Shown here piece by piece: positions 8,890 to 17,589 of a stretch of 64,000 nucleotides of DNA. Positions within the stretch are counted from its first letter, which is position 1. The number at the start of each line of letters is the position of its first letter. The notes below the pieces were generated by a model. The model did no database searches and had not been told where the DNA came from. It saw only the letters and a program-made list of their open reading frames with translations. The translations under genes were made by a program, and so were the position numbers. Source of the DNA: Polaromonas sp. (GTDB taxonomy: Bacteria > Pseudomonadota > Gammaproteobacteria > Burkholderiales > Burkholderiaceae_C). Location of the stretch: the NCBI GenBank assembly GCA_013823635.1, contig PNML01000002.1:1-64000 (forward strand), in the 5' to 3' direction.

Positions 8890-9077
8890 GCGCGTCTCCT
8901 GATCTTATTTTTTTGACGTCGGGCTGCGTAAGAAACCTCCCTGCAAGGTAGGCGCAACCCAACACCAGATTTTGCCTCAGCACGCCTCCCTCAGGGTGTG
9001 TGGGGACATGCCAGGTGCACGCTGTTTGACGCTGGTCAAGGGCAGGCGGCGGTTGTCGTGCGGCCAGGGCGTGTGGG

Positions 9078-9734
9078 TCAGTGGCTGGCGTAGGCACCCG
9101 TCAGCTGCAGCAGGTGTTCGCGTTGGGCTGGTTCCATGTAGGGGGCGAGCAGGTTGAGCACATGGGCACCGCCGCGCATCAGGGCGGCCTCGGCGTGCTC
9201 GGGCTCCAGGGCGTGGCGCGGGTCGCGGGCGTATTCGAAGTTGAGCCAGTAGGTCAGCACCACCACCATGCAGTTGGCGGTGGTGTCGAGCTCGCGCGCG
9301 TCCAGGCGCAGGCTGCCCGCGCGGCCCATGGCATCGAGCATGGCCCGGATGGCGCGCGATTTGTGCCGGATCATGAGCTGGAACTGCATTTCCAGCCGTC
9401 GGTTCTTGCTCAGCAGGTCGGACAGGTCGCGGTACAAAAACCGGTGCTGCCAGATGCGCTCGAACAGGGTGTGCATGAAAAACCAGGCATCTTCGACGTT
9501 GCGCACATCGTCGCTGGCCATGAGGATTTCGGTCAGGCTGTGTTCATAGCGCGCGTACAACGCGTTGATGAGTTCGTCCTTGGCCGGGTAGTGGTAGTAC
9601 AGGTTGCCTGGGCTGATGCCCAGCTCGGCCGAAATCAGGGTGGTGGACACGTTGGGTTCACCAAACCGGTTGAACAGGTCCAGCGTCACTTCCAGTATGC
9701 GTTCTGCCGTGCGGCGGGGGGGCTTTTTGGGCAT
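9078..9734 (-). CDS. TetR/AcrR-family transcriptional regulator
   Basis: 218 residues. The N-terminal HTH domain is typical: 'RILEVTLDLFNRFGEPNV', then 'TTLISAELGISPGNLYYHYP' and 'AKDELINALYARYE'. The C-terminal ligand domain ('WQHRFLYRDLSDLLSKN') resembles the TetR_C_33-type regulators often found beside fatty-acid or PHA genes. It ends 3' of the patatin gene on the same strand with a 25-bp gap, so the two are probably co-transcribed. In this setting an acyl-CoA or fatty-acid ligand is a reasonable guess, but no operator could be identified by eye. Confidence 0.92.
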   Translation of the reverse strand: MPKKPPRRTAERILEVTLDLFNRFGEPNVSTTLISAELGISPGNLYYHYPAKDELINALYARYEHSLTEILMASDDVRNVEDAWFFMHTLFERIWQHRFLYRDLSDLLSKNRRLEMQFQLMIRHKSRAIRAMLDAMGRAGSLRLDARELDTTANCMVVVLTYWLNFEYARDPRHALEPEHAEAALMRGGAHVLNLLAPYMEPAQREHLLQLTGAYASH

Positions 9735-9759
9735 CCGGTGTCTTTCGGGTGCTGCGGTG

Positions 9760-11082
9760 TCAGCGGTGGGTCACCGTGCCGTTGGCCACGGCGTGTTGCA
9801 GGTCGTCCACGCTGTCTTGCAGGCGGTCCAGTGCCGCGCCCAGGCGCCGCCGCGGGGCGCCAGCCGCCGGACGGTGGCGGGGCCGCTCGGCGTCGGGTGG
9901 CAGCAGGTGGCGGGTGGGGTCGCCCAGCACCTCTCGGTTCAAACCGATGCCGTGTGGCCCCAGTTTGTTCGACAGCGTGGTGTACTGGGCGCGCAGCAAC
10001 TGGCGGGTTTGCTGGTAGGCGTGCTCGGCCAGGCGACTGCGCTGGTGGTAACTGAAGGTGTTGGCCAGAAACAGCTCGGCATCGCGGTGGTCGGGCTCGA
10101 TCAGGACGATGGCGGTGTTCGGGTAGCTGCTTTCGTACTGCTTCATGCCCAACTCCAGGCGGGAGTGGATCATGCTGCGAAAGGTCTGGCTCATCACGGC
10201 CGGGAACCCGCCTTCGGTCATGGACGGAATGGGCTGGCCATGGCGCTGGCCCACCCGCTGCACGTCGGGCAAGGTGGCATCGAACGGCACCAGCGGGTTC
10301 AGGCAGAACATCACGTCCACGCCTTCATCCAGCGCCACGCTGGCGTGCATGGTTTTTTTCAGGGCGCCGTCCACGTAAAAGCGTCCGTCGATTTCCACCG
10401 GCGGGAACAGGCCGGGCAACGCCGCGCTGGCCGCGATGGCCTTGGAAATGGGCACATGGTCCCAACCCTGGCGGCCAAAGGGCGCGGCCTCTCCGCTGTC
10501 GAGGTGGGTGGCGACCAGGGTCAGGCGTTGTGGGAGTTGCCGGAAATCATTGGTGCGCCCGGGTTTGGAGAACAGCCGGGCGAGCTGTCGGTCCACCTCT
10601 TCGTTGCTGAACAGGCCGGTGGGCAGGGCCGGGGCCATTTTTTCCAGGGCGCTGATGAGGGGCTTGCGCCCCAGCGTCCAGGCCCACAGGGTTTTCAGTC
10701 CCAGGCCGGGCAGCATGGCCAGCCGGTGGGCCAGTTCGGCATAGGCCGGGCGCATCAGCCAGGCGGGGTCAAAGGTTTCACCGTCGTCTGTGCCGGTGGC
10801 GATGAACAGGTGACACAGCTCGCGCGGGGTCATGCCATTGGCCAGGCCCGCCGCGATGAAGCCCCCAGCCGACACGCCCACATAGTGGTGGCAGGCGTGC
10901 AAATCCAGGCCTTGCAGCGCTTCGTCAAGCGCACACAGGGCACCGATCTCGTAAATGGCCCCCAGGGGGCCACCCCCTGCCAGCGCCAGCGCCACCTTGG
11001 CGCGCGGCCGTCCCGGTCTGGCGACAACGTGCTGGACCGGGGTGGCGGGTGCCACGGCTCGCTGGGTGCGGGAAGGGCTCAT
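9760..11082 (-). CDS. Patatin-like phospholipase / lipase
   Basis: 440 residues from the ATG at 11082; an in-frame start at 11151 would add 23 residues. The oxyanion-hole glycine motif 'LAGGGPLGAIYEIGAL' is followed by the nucleophile elbow 'GVSAGG' (Ser71) and the catalytic-dyad aspartate in 'FYVDGALKKTMH'. This is the complete Ser-Asp dyad of patatin-like acyl hydrolases. The C-terminus is Arg/Pro-rich. The gene is next to the TetR regulator and between the wax ester synthase and the phasin, so mobilisation of stored lipid or granule remodelling is a sensible hypothesis. A signal peptide is not apparent, which favours a cytosolic or granule-associated enzyme. Confidence 0.92.
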   Translation of the reverse strand: MSPSRTQRAVAPATPVQHVVARPGRPRAKVALALAGGGPLGAIYEIGALCALDEALQGLDLHACHHYVGVSAGGFIAAGLANGMTPRELCHLFIATGTDDGETFDPAWLMRPAYAELAHRLAMLPGLGLKTLWAWTLGRKPLISALEKMAPALPTGLFSNEEVDRQLARLFSKPGRTNDFRQLPQRLTLVATHLDSGEAAPFGRQGWDHVPISKAIAASAALPGLFPPVEIDGRFYVDGALKKTMHASVALDEGVDVMFCLNPLVPFDATLPDVQRVGQRHGQPIPSMTEGGFPAVMSQTFRSMIHSRLELGMKQYESSYPNTAIVLIEPDHRDAELFLANTFSYHQRSRLAEHAYQQTRQLLRAQYTTLSNKLGPHGIGLNREVLGDPTRHLLPPDAERPRHRPAAGAPRRRLGAALDRLQDSVDDLQHAVANGTVTHR

Positions 11083-11151
11083 GCGGGACAAGTGTAGGGT
11101 GCTCCGGTGAACTGTCATGCTGCGTTGCAGCACGGCGACCAGTCGTGACAA

Positions 11152-11202
11152 GGCCGCTCACGGCGGCTGGGCACCCATGGAGGATGCCCGCCGTGAGCGG
11201 CC
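11152..11202 (-). terminator. Perfect 15-bp stem-loop downstream of the phasin gene
   Basis: 'ggccgctcacggcgg' (11152-11166) pairs perfectly with 11188-11202 across a 21-base loop. It lies just 3' of the phasin stop on the minus strand and upstream of the patatin gene. No T-run follows, so it may act as a processing or stability hairpin separating the two genes. Confidence 0.6.
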
Positions 11203-11220
11203 AGGGGGGAAGGGCAGGGG

Positions 11221-11826
11221 TCAGACCGCCGCTGGCGTGTCCGTCGCGGGGGCGTCGGTCACCGGCGTTTTCGCCTTGGCGGCCTTCTTGGCAGCGGGGC
11301 GCTTGGCAGCCGCGGGTGCGGTGCCCGCGGTCGCCTTTTTGGCGGCTGGGCGCTTGGTCGCTGGCGCGGTCGCTTCCGCTTGGGGGGCGGCGACCTTGGT
11401 GGCGGGTTTGGGCTGCAGCTTTTGCACGTTGCGGTTGAGCTCGTCGATGCGCGCAATCAGTGCATCGATGTCCTGGGCCGATGGCACACCCAGCTTGTTC
11501 AGGGTGCGGGCCACGCGGTCTTCAAAAATGCTTTCCAGCTTGTCCCACTGGCCGCTGGCCTTGGTGGTGATGTCGTTGGCCATGCTGCTCATGCGGCTGG
11601 TGGCGTCGGTGATGCGCTCTTCGGCCACCGCCTGTGTTTTGCGCTGCACGGACAGGCCTTCCTTGACCAGGCTCTCAAACGCCTTGGTGCCTTCTTGTTG
11701 TGCCTTGGCGAAGGCGCCCAAGCCGGCCAGCCAGATTTGCTGGGCCGATTCTTTGACGGCGCCCGCCAGTGGGGAGCTGGTGTCGCTGGATTTCTTGGCG
11801 CTGATTTTTTGCAGTTTCTTGACCAT
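11221..11826 (-). CDS. Phasin-family granule-associated protein with AAKK tail
   Basis: 201 residues. The N-terminal ~110 residues match the PhaI/PhaF-type phasin domain (PF05597): 'QQIWLAGLGAFAKAQQEGTK', 'AFESLVKEGLSVQRKTQAVA', then a predicted coiled coil 'IDALIARIDELNRNVQKLQ'. The C-terminus is an Ala/Lys/Pro-rich tail with repeated 'AAKKA' units resembling histone H1 and PhaF, which are known to bind DNA and tether granules to the nucleoid. The gene is divergent from the fatty acyl-CoA reductase across a 226-bp gap, and a PHA_gran_rgn gene is upstream at 4357. It probably coats PHA granules, and possibly wax or TAG bodies too. Confidence 0.9.
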   Translation of the reverse strand: MVKKLQKISAKKSSDTSSPLAGAVKESAQQIWLAGLGAFAKAQQEGTKAFESLVKEGLSVQRKTQAVAEERITDATSRMSSMANDITTKASGQWDKLESIFEDRVARTLNKLGVPSAQDIDALIARIDELNRNVQKLQPKPATKVAAPQAEATAPATKRPAAKKATAGTAPAAAKRPAAKKAAKAKTPVTDAPATDTPAAV

Positions 11827-12052
11827 GGGGTCCTCCGGTTAGGGGTGTGCTGATGATAGGGCTGGGGGCCAGTCGAGGCCAGTGGGGCCAAGCTGGGTGA
11901 CGTGTTTTCACTGTACGCACAGGGTGGACGCGTGTTTAGGTGCGGGCAACTAGCGATCTAGGGGCGCGCGTCGATGCCTTACCCGGGTTTGTTCCGACGC
12001 CCGAGTGCCTTGGGGTCGGCAGAATGCCACCATCAATTGAGGAGTCTTGGAC

Positions 12053-14050
12053 ATGGATTATTTTGTGACGGGGGCCACCGGCTTCATTGGCAAGCGTTTG
12101 GTGAAAAAGCTGTTGGCGCGCAAAGGCAGCACGGTGTATTTCCTGATCCGCGCGCAGAGTGCCGACAAAGTGGCCGACCTGCACGAGCACTGGGGCCTGA
12201 CCACGGCCAAGGCCAAGGCGCGTGCCGTGCCCATACACGGGGACCTGACGAGCGGCAAGCTGGGGGTGGCGGCGTCCGACATCCAGCGGCTGAAGGGCCA
12301 CATTGCGCACCTGTACCACCTGGCGGCGGTGTACGACCTCGGGGCGGACGAAGAAACGCAAATGGCGGTCAACATCGAGGGCACCCGCCACATGGTGGAG
12401 TTTGCCCGGGCCATCGGGGCGGGGCATGTGCACCATGTGTCGTCCATCGCGGCAGCGGGCTTGTACGAGGGCGTGTTCCGAGAGGACATGTTTGACGAGG
12501 CCGAAAACCTCGACCACCCCTACTTCGCCACCAAGCACGAGAGCGAAAAAATCGTGCGCCAGGACTGCAAACTGCCCTGGACCGTGTACCGCCCCGCCAT
12601 GGTGGTGGGTGACAGCACCACTGGCGAGATGGACAAGATCGACGGGCCCTACTACTTTTTCAAGCTCATCCAGCGCATGCGGCAAATCCTGCCGCCCTGG
12701 CTGCCCAGCGTGGGGCTGGAGGGGGGGCGCATCAACATCGTCCCGGTGGACTTTGTGGTGAACGCGCTGGACCACATCAGCCACCAGCCCAGCATCGCGC
12801 AGCGCTGCTTCCACCTGGTCGATCCGCAGGGCTACCGCGTGGGCGACGTGCTGGACATTTTCAGCCGCGCCGCGCACGCACCGCGCATGAACCTGTTCGT
12901 GAATGCGGCCCTGCTGGGCTTCATTCCCAAAACCGTCAAAAAGGGCCTGATGGCGCTGGCGCCCGTGCGCCGCATCCGCCACGCCGTCATGAAAGACCTG
13001 GGGCTGCCCGAAGACATCCTCACCTTCATCAACTACCCCACGCGGTTCGATCGGCGCGACACCGATGCCCTGCTCAAGGGCAGCGGCATCGAGTGCCCCA
13101 ACCTGCACGATTACGCCTGGCGGCTGTGGGATTACTGGGAGCGCCACCTCGACCCCGACCTGCACATCGACCGCAGCCTCAAGGGCACGGTGGGCGGCAA
13201 GGTGGTGCTGGTGACGGGGGGCAGCTCGGGCATTGGCCTGGCGGCGGCGCACAAGTTTGCCGAGGCCGGTGCCACCACCCTCATCTGCGGGCGCGACCAG
13301 GCCAAGCTGGACGAAGCCTGCGCCGAGGCCGAAGCCAAAGGCCACCGCTTCATCGCCTACGCGGTGGACATCGCCGACATGGCCGACTGCGACCGCTTTG
13401 TGCAGCAGGTCATTGCCGACCATGGCGGGGTGGACTTCCTCATCAACAACGCGGGCCGCAGCATCCGCCGCGCCATCGAGGGCAGCTACGACCGCTTCCA
13501 CGACTACGAGCGCACCATGCAGCTCAACTACTTTGGCAGCCTGCGTGTGACCCTGGGCTTTTTGCCCGGCATGGCGGCCAAGCGCAAGGGCCATGTGGTC
13601 AACATCAGCTCCATTGGGGTGCTGACCAATGCGCCGCGCTTCTCGGCCTACGTGGCCAGCAAGGCCGCGCTGGATGCCTGGACGCGCTGCGCCAGCAGCG
13701 AGTTTGCCGATGTGGGCATCACCTTCACCACCATCAACATGCCGCTGGTGCGCACGCCCATGATCGCGCCCACCAAGATCTACAACAACGTGCCCACGCT
13801 GGAGCCCGAAGAGGCGGGCGACATGATTGCCCAGGCCTGCATCTACAAGCCCGTGCGCGTGGCCACGCGGCTGGGCATCACCGGGCAGGTGCTGCACGCG
13901 CTGGTGCCACGCATCGCGCAAATTGTCATGAACACCAGCTTTCGCATGTTCCCCGACTCGGCGGCGGCCAAGGGCGACAAGGGCGCCAAGCCCCAGCTGT
14001 CGCCCGAGGCGGTGGCCATGCAGCAGATGATGCGGGGCATCCACTTTTGA
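12053..14050 (+). CDS. Fatty acyl-CoA reductase (alcohol-forming), two fused SDR domains
   Basis: 665 residues with an ideal GAGGAG Shine-Dalgarno before the ATG. The N-terminal domain is an extended SDR: TGATGFIG at residues 6-13 and a YxxxK in 'HPYFATKHESEK'. The C-terminal domain is a classical SDR: TGGSSGIG near residue 388 and YVASK near residue 533. Length, domain order and signature strings ('HHVSSIAAAGL', 'IVPVDFVV', 'HVVNISSIGVLTNAPRFSAY', 'INMPLVRTPMIAPTKIY') match my recollection of the Marinobacter fatty acyl-CoA reductase (Maqu_2507), which reduces acyl-CoA through the aldehyde to the fatty alcohol using NADPH. With the WS/DGAT at 6498 it completes a wax ester pathway. Confidence 0.92.
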   Translation: MDYFVTGATGFIGKRLVKKLLARKGSTVYFLIRAQSADKVADLHEHWGLTTAKAKARAVPIHGDLTSGKLGVAASDIQRLKGHIAHLYHLAAVYDLGADEETQMAVNIEGTRHMVEFARAIGAGHVHHVSSIAAAGLYEGVFREDMFDEAENLDHPYFATKHESEKIVRQDCKLPWTVYRPAMVVGDSTTGEMDKIDGPYYFFKLIQRMRQILPPWLPSVGLEGGRINIVPVDFVVNALDHISHQPSIAQRCFHLVDPQGYRVGDVLDIFSRAAHAPRMNLFVNAALLGFIPKTVKKGLMALAPVRRIRHAVMKDLGLPEDILTFINYPTRFDRRDTDALLKGSGIECPNLHDYAWRLWDYWERHLDPDLHIDRSLKGTVGGKVVLVTGGSSGIGLAAAHKFAEAGATTLICGRDQAKLDEACAEAEAKGHRFIAYAVDIADMADCDRFVQQVIADHGGVDFLINNAGRSIRRAIEGSYDRFHDYERTMQLNYFGSLRVTLGFLPGMAAKRKGHVVNISSIGVLTNAPRFSAYVASKAALDAWTRCASSEFADVGITFTTINMPLVRTPMIAPTKIYNNVPTLEPEEAGDMIAQACIYKPVRVATRLGITGQVLHALVPRIAQIVMNTSFRMFPDSAAAKGDKGAKPQLSPEAVAMQQMMRGIHF

Positions 14051-14075
14051 AGATGGGCGTGGGTGCCTGAGATAA

Positions 14076-14127
14076 TGTTGGGTTGATCGGGGCGTCCAAT
14101 GCCCTCAACCGCCCCAGCGGCCCAACA
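14076..14127 (+). terminator. Stem-loop between acyl-CoA reductase and rmlB
   Basis: 'tgttggg' (14076-14082) pairs with 'cccaaca' (14121-14127), with an inner ggttga/tcaacc stem; 'tttt' follows directly. It probably ends the reductase transcript, though it could be an rmlB leader structure because rmlB starts 12 bases later. Confidence 0.5.
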
Positions 14128-14138
14128 TTTTCAGCACC

Positions 14139-15215
14139 ATGATTCTTGTCACAGGCGGCGCCGGCTTCATTGGCGGCAACTTTGTACTCGACTGGGTCGC
14201 CCAGACGGGCGAGCCCATCGTCAACCTCGACAAGCTCACCTACGCCGGCAACCTGCAAACCCTGGCCAGCCTCAGCGGCCACCCGGCCCACACCTTTGTG
14301 CAGGGCGACATTGGCGATGGTGCCCTGGTGGCCCAGCTGCTGGCCACGCACCAGCCGCGCGCCGTGGTCAACTTTGCGGCCGAAAGCCATGTGGACCGCA
14401 GCATCCACGGCCCCAAAGACTTCATCCAGACCAATGTGCTCGGCACTTTTGAACTTTTGGAGGCTGTGCGGCAATACTGGTCTGCATTGTCTGCTATGGA
14501 AAAGCAATCTTTCCGCTTCCTGCACGTCAGCACCGACGAGGTCTACGGCAGCCTGTCCAAAACCGACCCCGCCTTCAGCGAGACCCACCGCTACGAGCCC
14601 AACAGCCCCTATTCGGCCAGCAAAGCCGCCAGCGACCACCTGGTGCGTGCCTGGCACCACACCTACGGCCTGCCCGTGGTCACCACCAACTGCAGCAACA
14701 ACTACGGGCCCTACCACTTCCCCGAAAAGCTCATCCCGCTCATGATCGTCAACGCCCTGGCCGGCAAGCCCCTGCCCGTGTACGGCGACGGCATGCAGGT
14801 GCGCGACTGGCTCTACGTCAAAGACCACTGCAGCGCCATCCGCCGCGTGCTTGAGGCTGGGCGCTTGGGCGAAACCTACAACGTCGGCGGCTGGAACGAA
14901 AAGCCCAACATCGAGATCGTGCACACCGTGTGTGCGCTGCTCGACGAGCTGCGCCCCAAAGCCGACGGCAGCAGCTACGCCACCCAGATCACCCACGTCA
15001 CCGACCGCCCCGGCCACGACCGGCGCTACGCCATCGACGCCAGCAAAATCGAGCGCGAACTGGGCTGGAAGCCCGCCGAAACGTTCGAAACCGGCATCCG
15101 CAAAACCGTGCAGTGGTACCTGGACAACCCCGGGTGGGTGGCCAACGTGCAAAGCGGTGCCTACCGCGAATGGGTGGGCAAGCAGTACGGCGGCACAGCT
15201 GGGGCCACGGCATGA
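14139..15215 (+). CDS. rmlB: dTDP-glucose 4,6-dehydratase
   Basis: 358 residues, normal for RfbB/RmlB. An NAD-binding GGAGFIG opens the protein. '[11 protein letters not shown]', 'VSTDEVYG' and the YSASK active-site motif, followed by 'TNCSNNYGP' and 'DWLYVKDHC', are diagnostic. It converts dTDP-D-glucose to dTDP-4-keto-6-deoxy-D-glucose, the second step of dTDP-L-rhamnose synthesis in the cytosol. It is the first gene of an rmlBDAC set that overlaps into glycosyltransferases. A short AT-richer stretch at about 14447-14505 encodes normal family sequence, so it is not an insertion. Confidence 0.97.
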   Translation: MILVTGGAGFIGGNFVLDWVAQTGEPIVNLDKLTYAGNLQTLASLSGHPAHTFVQGDIGDGALVAQLLATHQPRAVVNFAAESHVDRSIHGPKDFIQTNVLGTFELLEAVRQYWSALSAMEKQSFRFLHVSTDEVYGSLSKTDPAFSETHRYEPNSPYSASKAASDHLVRAWHHTYGLPVVTTNCSNNYGPYHFPEKLIPLMIVNALAGKPLPVYGDGMQVRDWLYVKDHCSAIRRVLEAGRLGETYNVGGWNEKPNIEIVHTVCALLDELRPKADGSSYATQITHVTDRPGHDRRYAIDASKIERELGWKPAETFETGIRKTVQWYLDNPGWVANVQSGAYREWVGKQYGGTAGATA

Positions 15216-16108
15216 ACATTTTGCTGTTTGGCCAAGGCGGTCAGGTCGGCTGGGAGTTGCAGCGCAGCCTGTCGTTGCTGGGAACGGTCACGGCGCTTGA
15301 CCACGACAGCACCGAACATTGCGGCAACTTTGCCAACCCCCGTGGCATTGCCGACACCGTGCGCGCGTTGCACCCCGATGTCATCGTCAACGCCGCCGCC
15401 CACACGGCGGTGGACAAGGCCGAGGGCGAGCCCGACTTTGCCCGCACCCTCAACGCCACCACACCGGGTGTGCTGGCGCAAGAGGCCGCGGCCCTGGGTG
15501 CCTGGCTGGTGCACTACAGCACGGACTATGTCTTCAACGGCGGCGGCACCCAGCCGTGGCTGGAAACCGATGCCACTGGTCCCCTCAGTGTGTATGGCCA
15601 AACCAAGCTCGAAGGTGAGCAACTCATCCAGGCCAGCGGCTGCCAGCACCTGATTTTGCGCACCAGCTGGGTCTACGCCGCACGTGGCGGCAACTTCGCC
15701 AAAACCATGCTCAAGCTGGCCCAAGAGCGCGATCGCCTCACCGTCATCAACGACCAGTGGGGCTCGCCCACCGGGGCCGATTTGCTGGCCGACGTGACCG
15801 CCCACGCCATCCGCCACCTGCAGCAACGCCCGCAGGATGGTGGCCTGTACCACTGCGTGGCGGCGGGTGAAACCAACTGGCATGCCTACGCCAGCCACGT
15901 CATCCACGAAGCCCAAAGGCTGAACCCGGCCTTGGTCATCCAGGCCACCGACATCGCCCCAGTGCCCACCAGCGCCTTTGTGACAGCGGCCAAACGCCCC
16001 CACAACTCGCGGCTCAACACCACCAAACTGGGTGAGACTTTCGGGCTGACACTGCCCCCGTGGCAGCAAGGTGTGAACCGCATGCTGGCTGAAATCCTGT
16101 CAGCCTGA
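15212..16108 (+). CDS. rmlD: dTDP-4-dehydrorhamnose reductase
   Basis: 298 residues. The Rossmann motif '[13 protein letters not shown]' starts the protein, and '[15 protein letters not shown]', 'YSTDYVFNG' and '[13 protein letters not shown]' (with YxxxK) are RmlD signatures. It carries out the final NADPH-dependent reduction giving dTDP-L-rhamnose. The start overlaps the rmlB stop by 4 bp (ATGA), so translation is coupled. The 36-bp gap to rmlA keeps the genes in one operon. Confidence 0.96.
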   Translation: MNILLFGQGGQVGWELQRSLSLLGTVTALDHDSTEHCGNFANPRGIADTVRALHPDVIVNAAAHTAVDKAEGEPDFARTLNATTPGVLAQEAAALGAWLVHYSTDYVFNGGGTQPWLETDATGPLSVYGQTKLEGEQLIQASGCQHLILRTSWVYAARGGNFAKTMLKLAQERDRLTVINDQWGSPTGADLLADVTAHAIRHLQQRPQDGGLYHCVAAGETNWHAYASHVIHEAQRLNPALVIQATDIAPVPTSAFVTAAKRPHNSRLNTTKLGETFGLTLPPWQQGVNRMLAEILSA

Positions 16109-16144
16109 CACCTCAGAAATCAGCCAACAGGGACTGCGCACCAC

Positions 16145-17044
16145 ATGACCACACCCACCACAAGCCGCAAAGGCCTCATCCTCGCCGGTGGCTCCGGCAC
16201 CCGCCTGCACCCGGCCACACTGGCCATCAGCAAACAGCTGCTGCCGGTGTATGACAAGCCCATGATTTATTACCCGCTCAGCACCCTCATGCTGGCCGGC
16301 ATCCGCGACGTGCTCATCATCAGCACCCCGCAAGACACCCCGCGCTTCCAGCAACTGCTGGGCGACGGCAGCCAGTGGGGCATGAACCTGAACTACGCCG
16401 TGCAGCCCAGCCCAGACGGCCTGGCCCAGGCCTTCCTCATTGGTGAGCGGTTCATCGGCAACCACCCCAGCGCTTTGGTACTGGGCGACAACATCTTCTA
16501 CGGTCATGACCTGCACACCTTGCTGGCCGGGGCCGACGAACAGGCCAGTGGGGCCACCGTGTTCGCCTACCACGTGAACGACCCCGAGCGCTACGGTGTC
16601 GTGGCGTTTGACCCAAGCGGCAAAGCCACCAGCATCGAAGAAAAGCCCCGGCAGCCCCAAAGCAACTACGCCGTCACCGGCCTGTACTTTTACGACAACC
16701 AGGTGGTCGACATCGCCAAGGCCGTCAAGCCCAGTGCCAGGGGCGAACTGGAAATCACCAGCGTCAACCAGGCCTACCTCGACCAAGGGGAGCTCACCGT
16801 GCAAATCATGCAGCGCGGCTACGCCTGGCTGGACACCGGCACCCACGACAGCCTGCTAGAGGCCGGGCAGTTCATCGCCACGCTGGAACACCGTCAGGGC
16901 CTGAAGATTGCCTGCCCGGAGGAAATCGCCTGGCGCAACGGCTTCATTGGCGATGCCCAGTTTGAACAACTCGCCCGGCCCCTGGCCAAAAGCGGGTACG
17001 GGCAGTACATGCTCAGGCTGCTGAAGGAAGGCCCATTACCATGA
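16145..17044 (+). CDS. rmlA: Glucose-1-phosphate thymidylyltransferase
   Basis: 299 residues. '[15 protein letters not shown]' is the nucleotidyltransferase signature, with '[18 protein letters not shown]', 'LGDNIFYGH' and '[14 protein letters not shown]' as further RmlA hallmarks. It makes dTDP-glucose from dTTP and glucose-1-phosphate, the first committed and normally feedback-inhibited step of dTDP-rhamnose synthesis. Its stop overlaps the rmlC start (ATGA). Confidence 0.97.
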   Translation: MTTPTTSRKGLILAGGSGTRLHPATLAISKQLLPVYDKPMIYYPLSTLMLAGIRDVLIISTPQDTPRFQQLLGDGSQWGMNLNYAVQPSPDGLAQAFLIGERFIGNHPSALVLGDNIFYGHDLHTLLAGADEQASGATVFAYHVNDPERYGVVAFDPSGKATSIEEKPRQPQSNYAVTGLYFYDNQVVDIAKAVKPSARGELEITSVNQAYLDQGELTVQIMQRGYAWLDTGTHDSLLEAGQFIATLEHRQGLKIACPEEIAWRNGFIGDAQFEQLARPLAKSGYGQYMLRLLKEGPLP

Positions 17045-17589
17045 ACGTCATCCCCACCCGCATCCCGGATGTGCTCATTCTGGAGCCCAAGGTTTTTGGT
17101 GACACGCGCGGCTTCTTTTGCGAGAGCTACAACCAGAAAACCTTTGCCGAGGTCACCGGCTTGGACGTGCAATTTGTGCAAGACAACCACAGCCGCTCGG
17201 CCAAGGGTGTTCTGCGCGGGTTGCACTACCAATTACCGCCTTTTGCGCAAGGCAAACTGGTGCGTTGTGTGCGCGGTGCCGTGTTCGATGTGGCGGTCGA
17301 CATCCGCCGAAGCTCCCCCACCTTCGGTCACTGGGTGGGCGTGGAGCTGAGCGAAGACAACCACCGCCAGTTCTGGATACCGCCCGGCTTTGCCCACGGC
17401 TTCCTGACGCTGACCGACACGGCCGACTTTTTGTACAAAACCACGGCCTATTACGCGCCCACGCACGACCGCAGCATGGCCTGGAATGACCCCGTCATCG
17501 GCATTGACTGGCCTGAGGTGGGTGTTGCACCGCTGCTGTCCGCCAAGGATTTGGCCGCGTTGGGTTTGGACAAGGCGGACACCTTTTGA
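17041..17589 (+). CDS. rmlC: dTDP-4-dehydrorhamnose 3,5-epimerase
   Basis: 182 residues, a cupin. '[12 protein letters not shown]', '[17 protein letters not shown]' (catalytic His region) and '[14 protein letters not shown]' identify RmlC. It epimerises C3 and C5 of dTDP-4-keto-6-deoxyglucose. The rml order B-D-A-C is common in Proteobacteria. The stop codon overlaps the TTG start of the following glycosyltransferase, continuing the coupled operon. Confidence 0.96.
   Translation: MNVIPTRIPDVLILEPKVFGDTRGFFCESYNQKTFAEVTGLDVQFVQDNHSRSAKGVLRGLHYQLPPFAQGKLVRCVRGAVFDVAVDIRRSSPTFGHWVGVELSEDNHRQFWIPPGFAHGFLTLTDTADFLYKTTAYYAPTHDRSMAWNDPVIGIDWPEVGVAPLLSAKDLAALGLDKADTF

Noticed and set aside
11936..14044. 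702-codon antisense ORF opposite the acyl-CoA reductase
   Set aside because: Composition (His/Gly/Val-rich, no motifs) marks it as a shadow; the plus-strand protein has complete SDR motifs.
14447..14505. AT-richer patch inside rmlB as another dispersed element
   Set aside because: The encoded residues fit the normal RmlB sequence and length, and no 'agcgct' core is present, so it is ordinary coding sequence.
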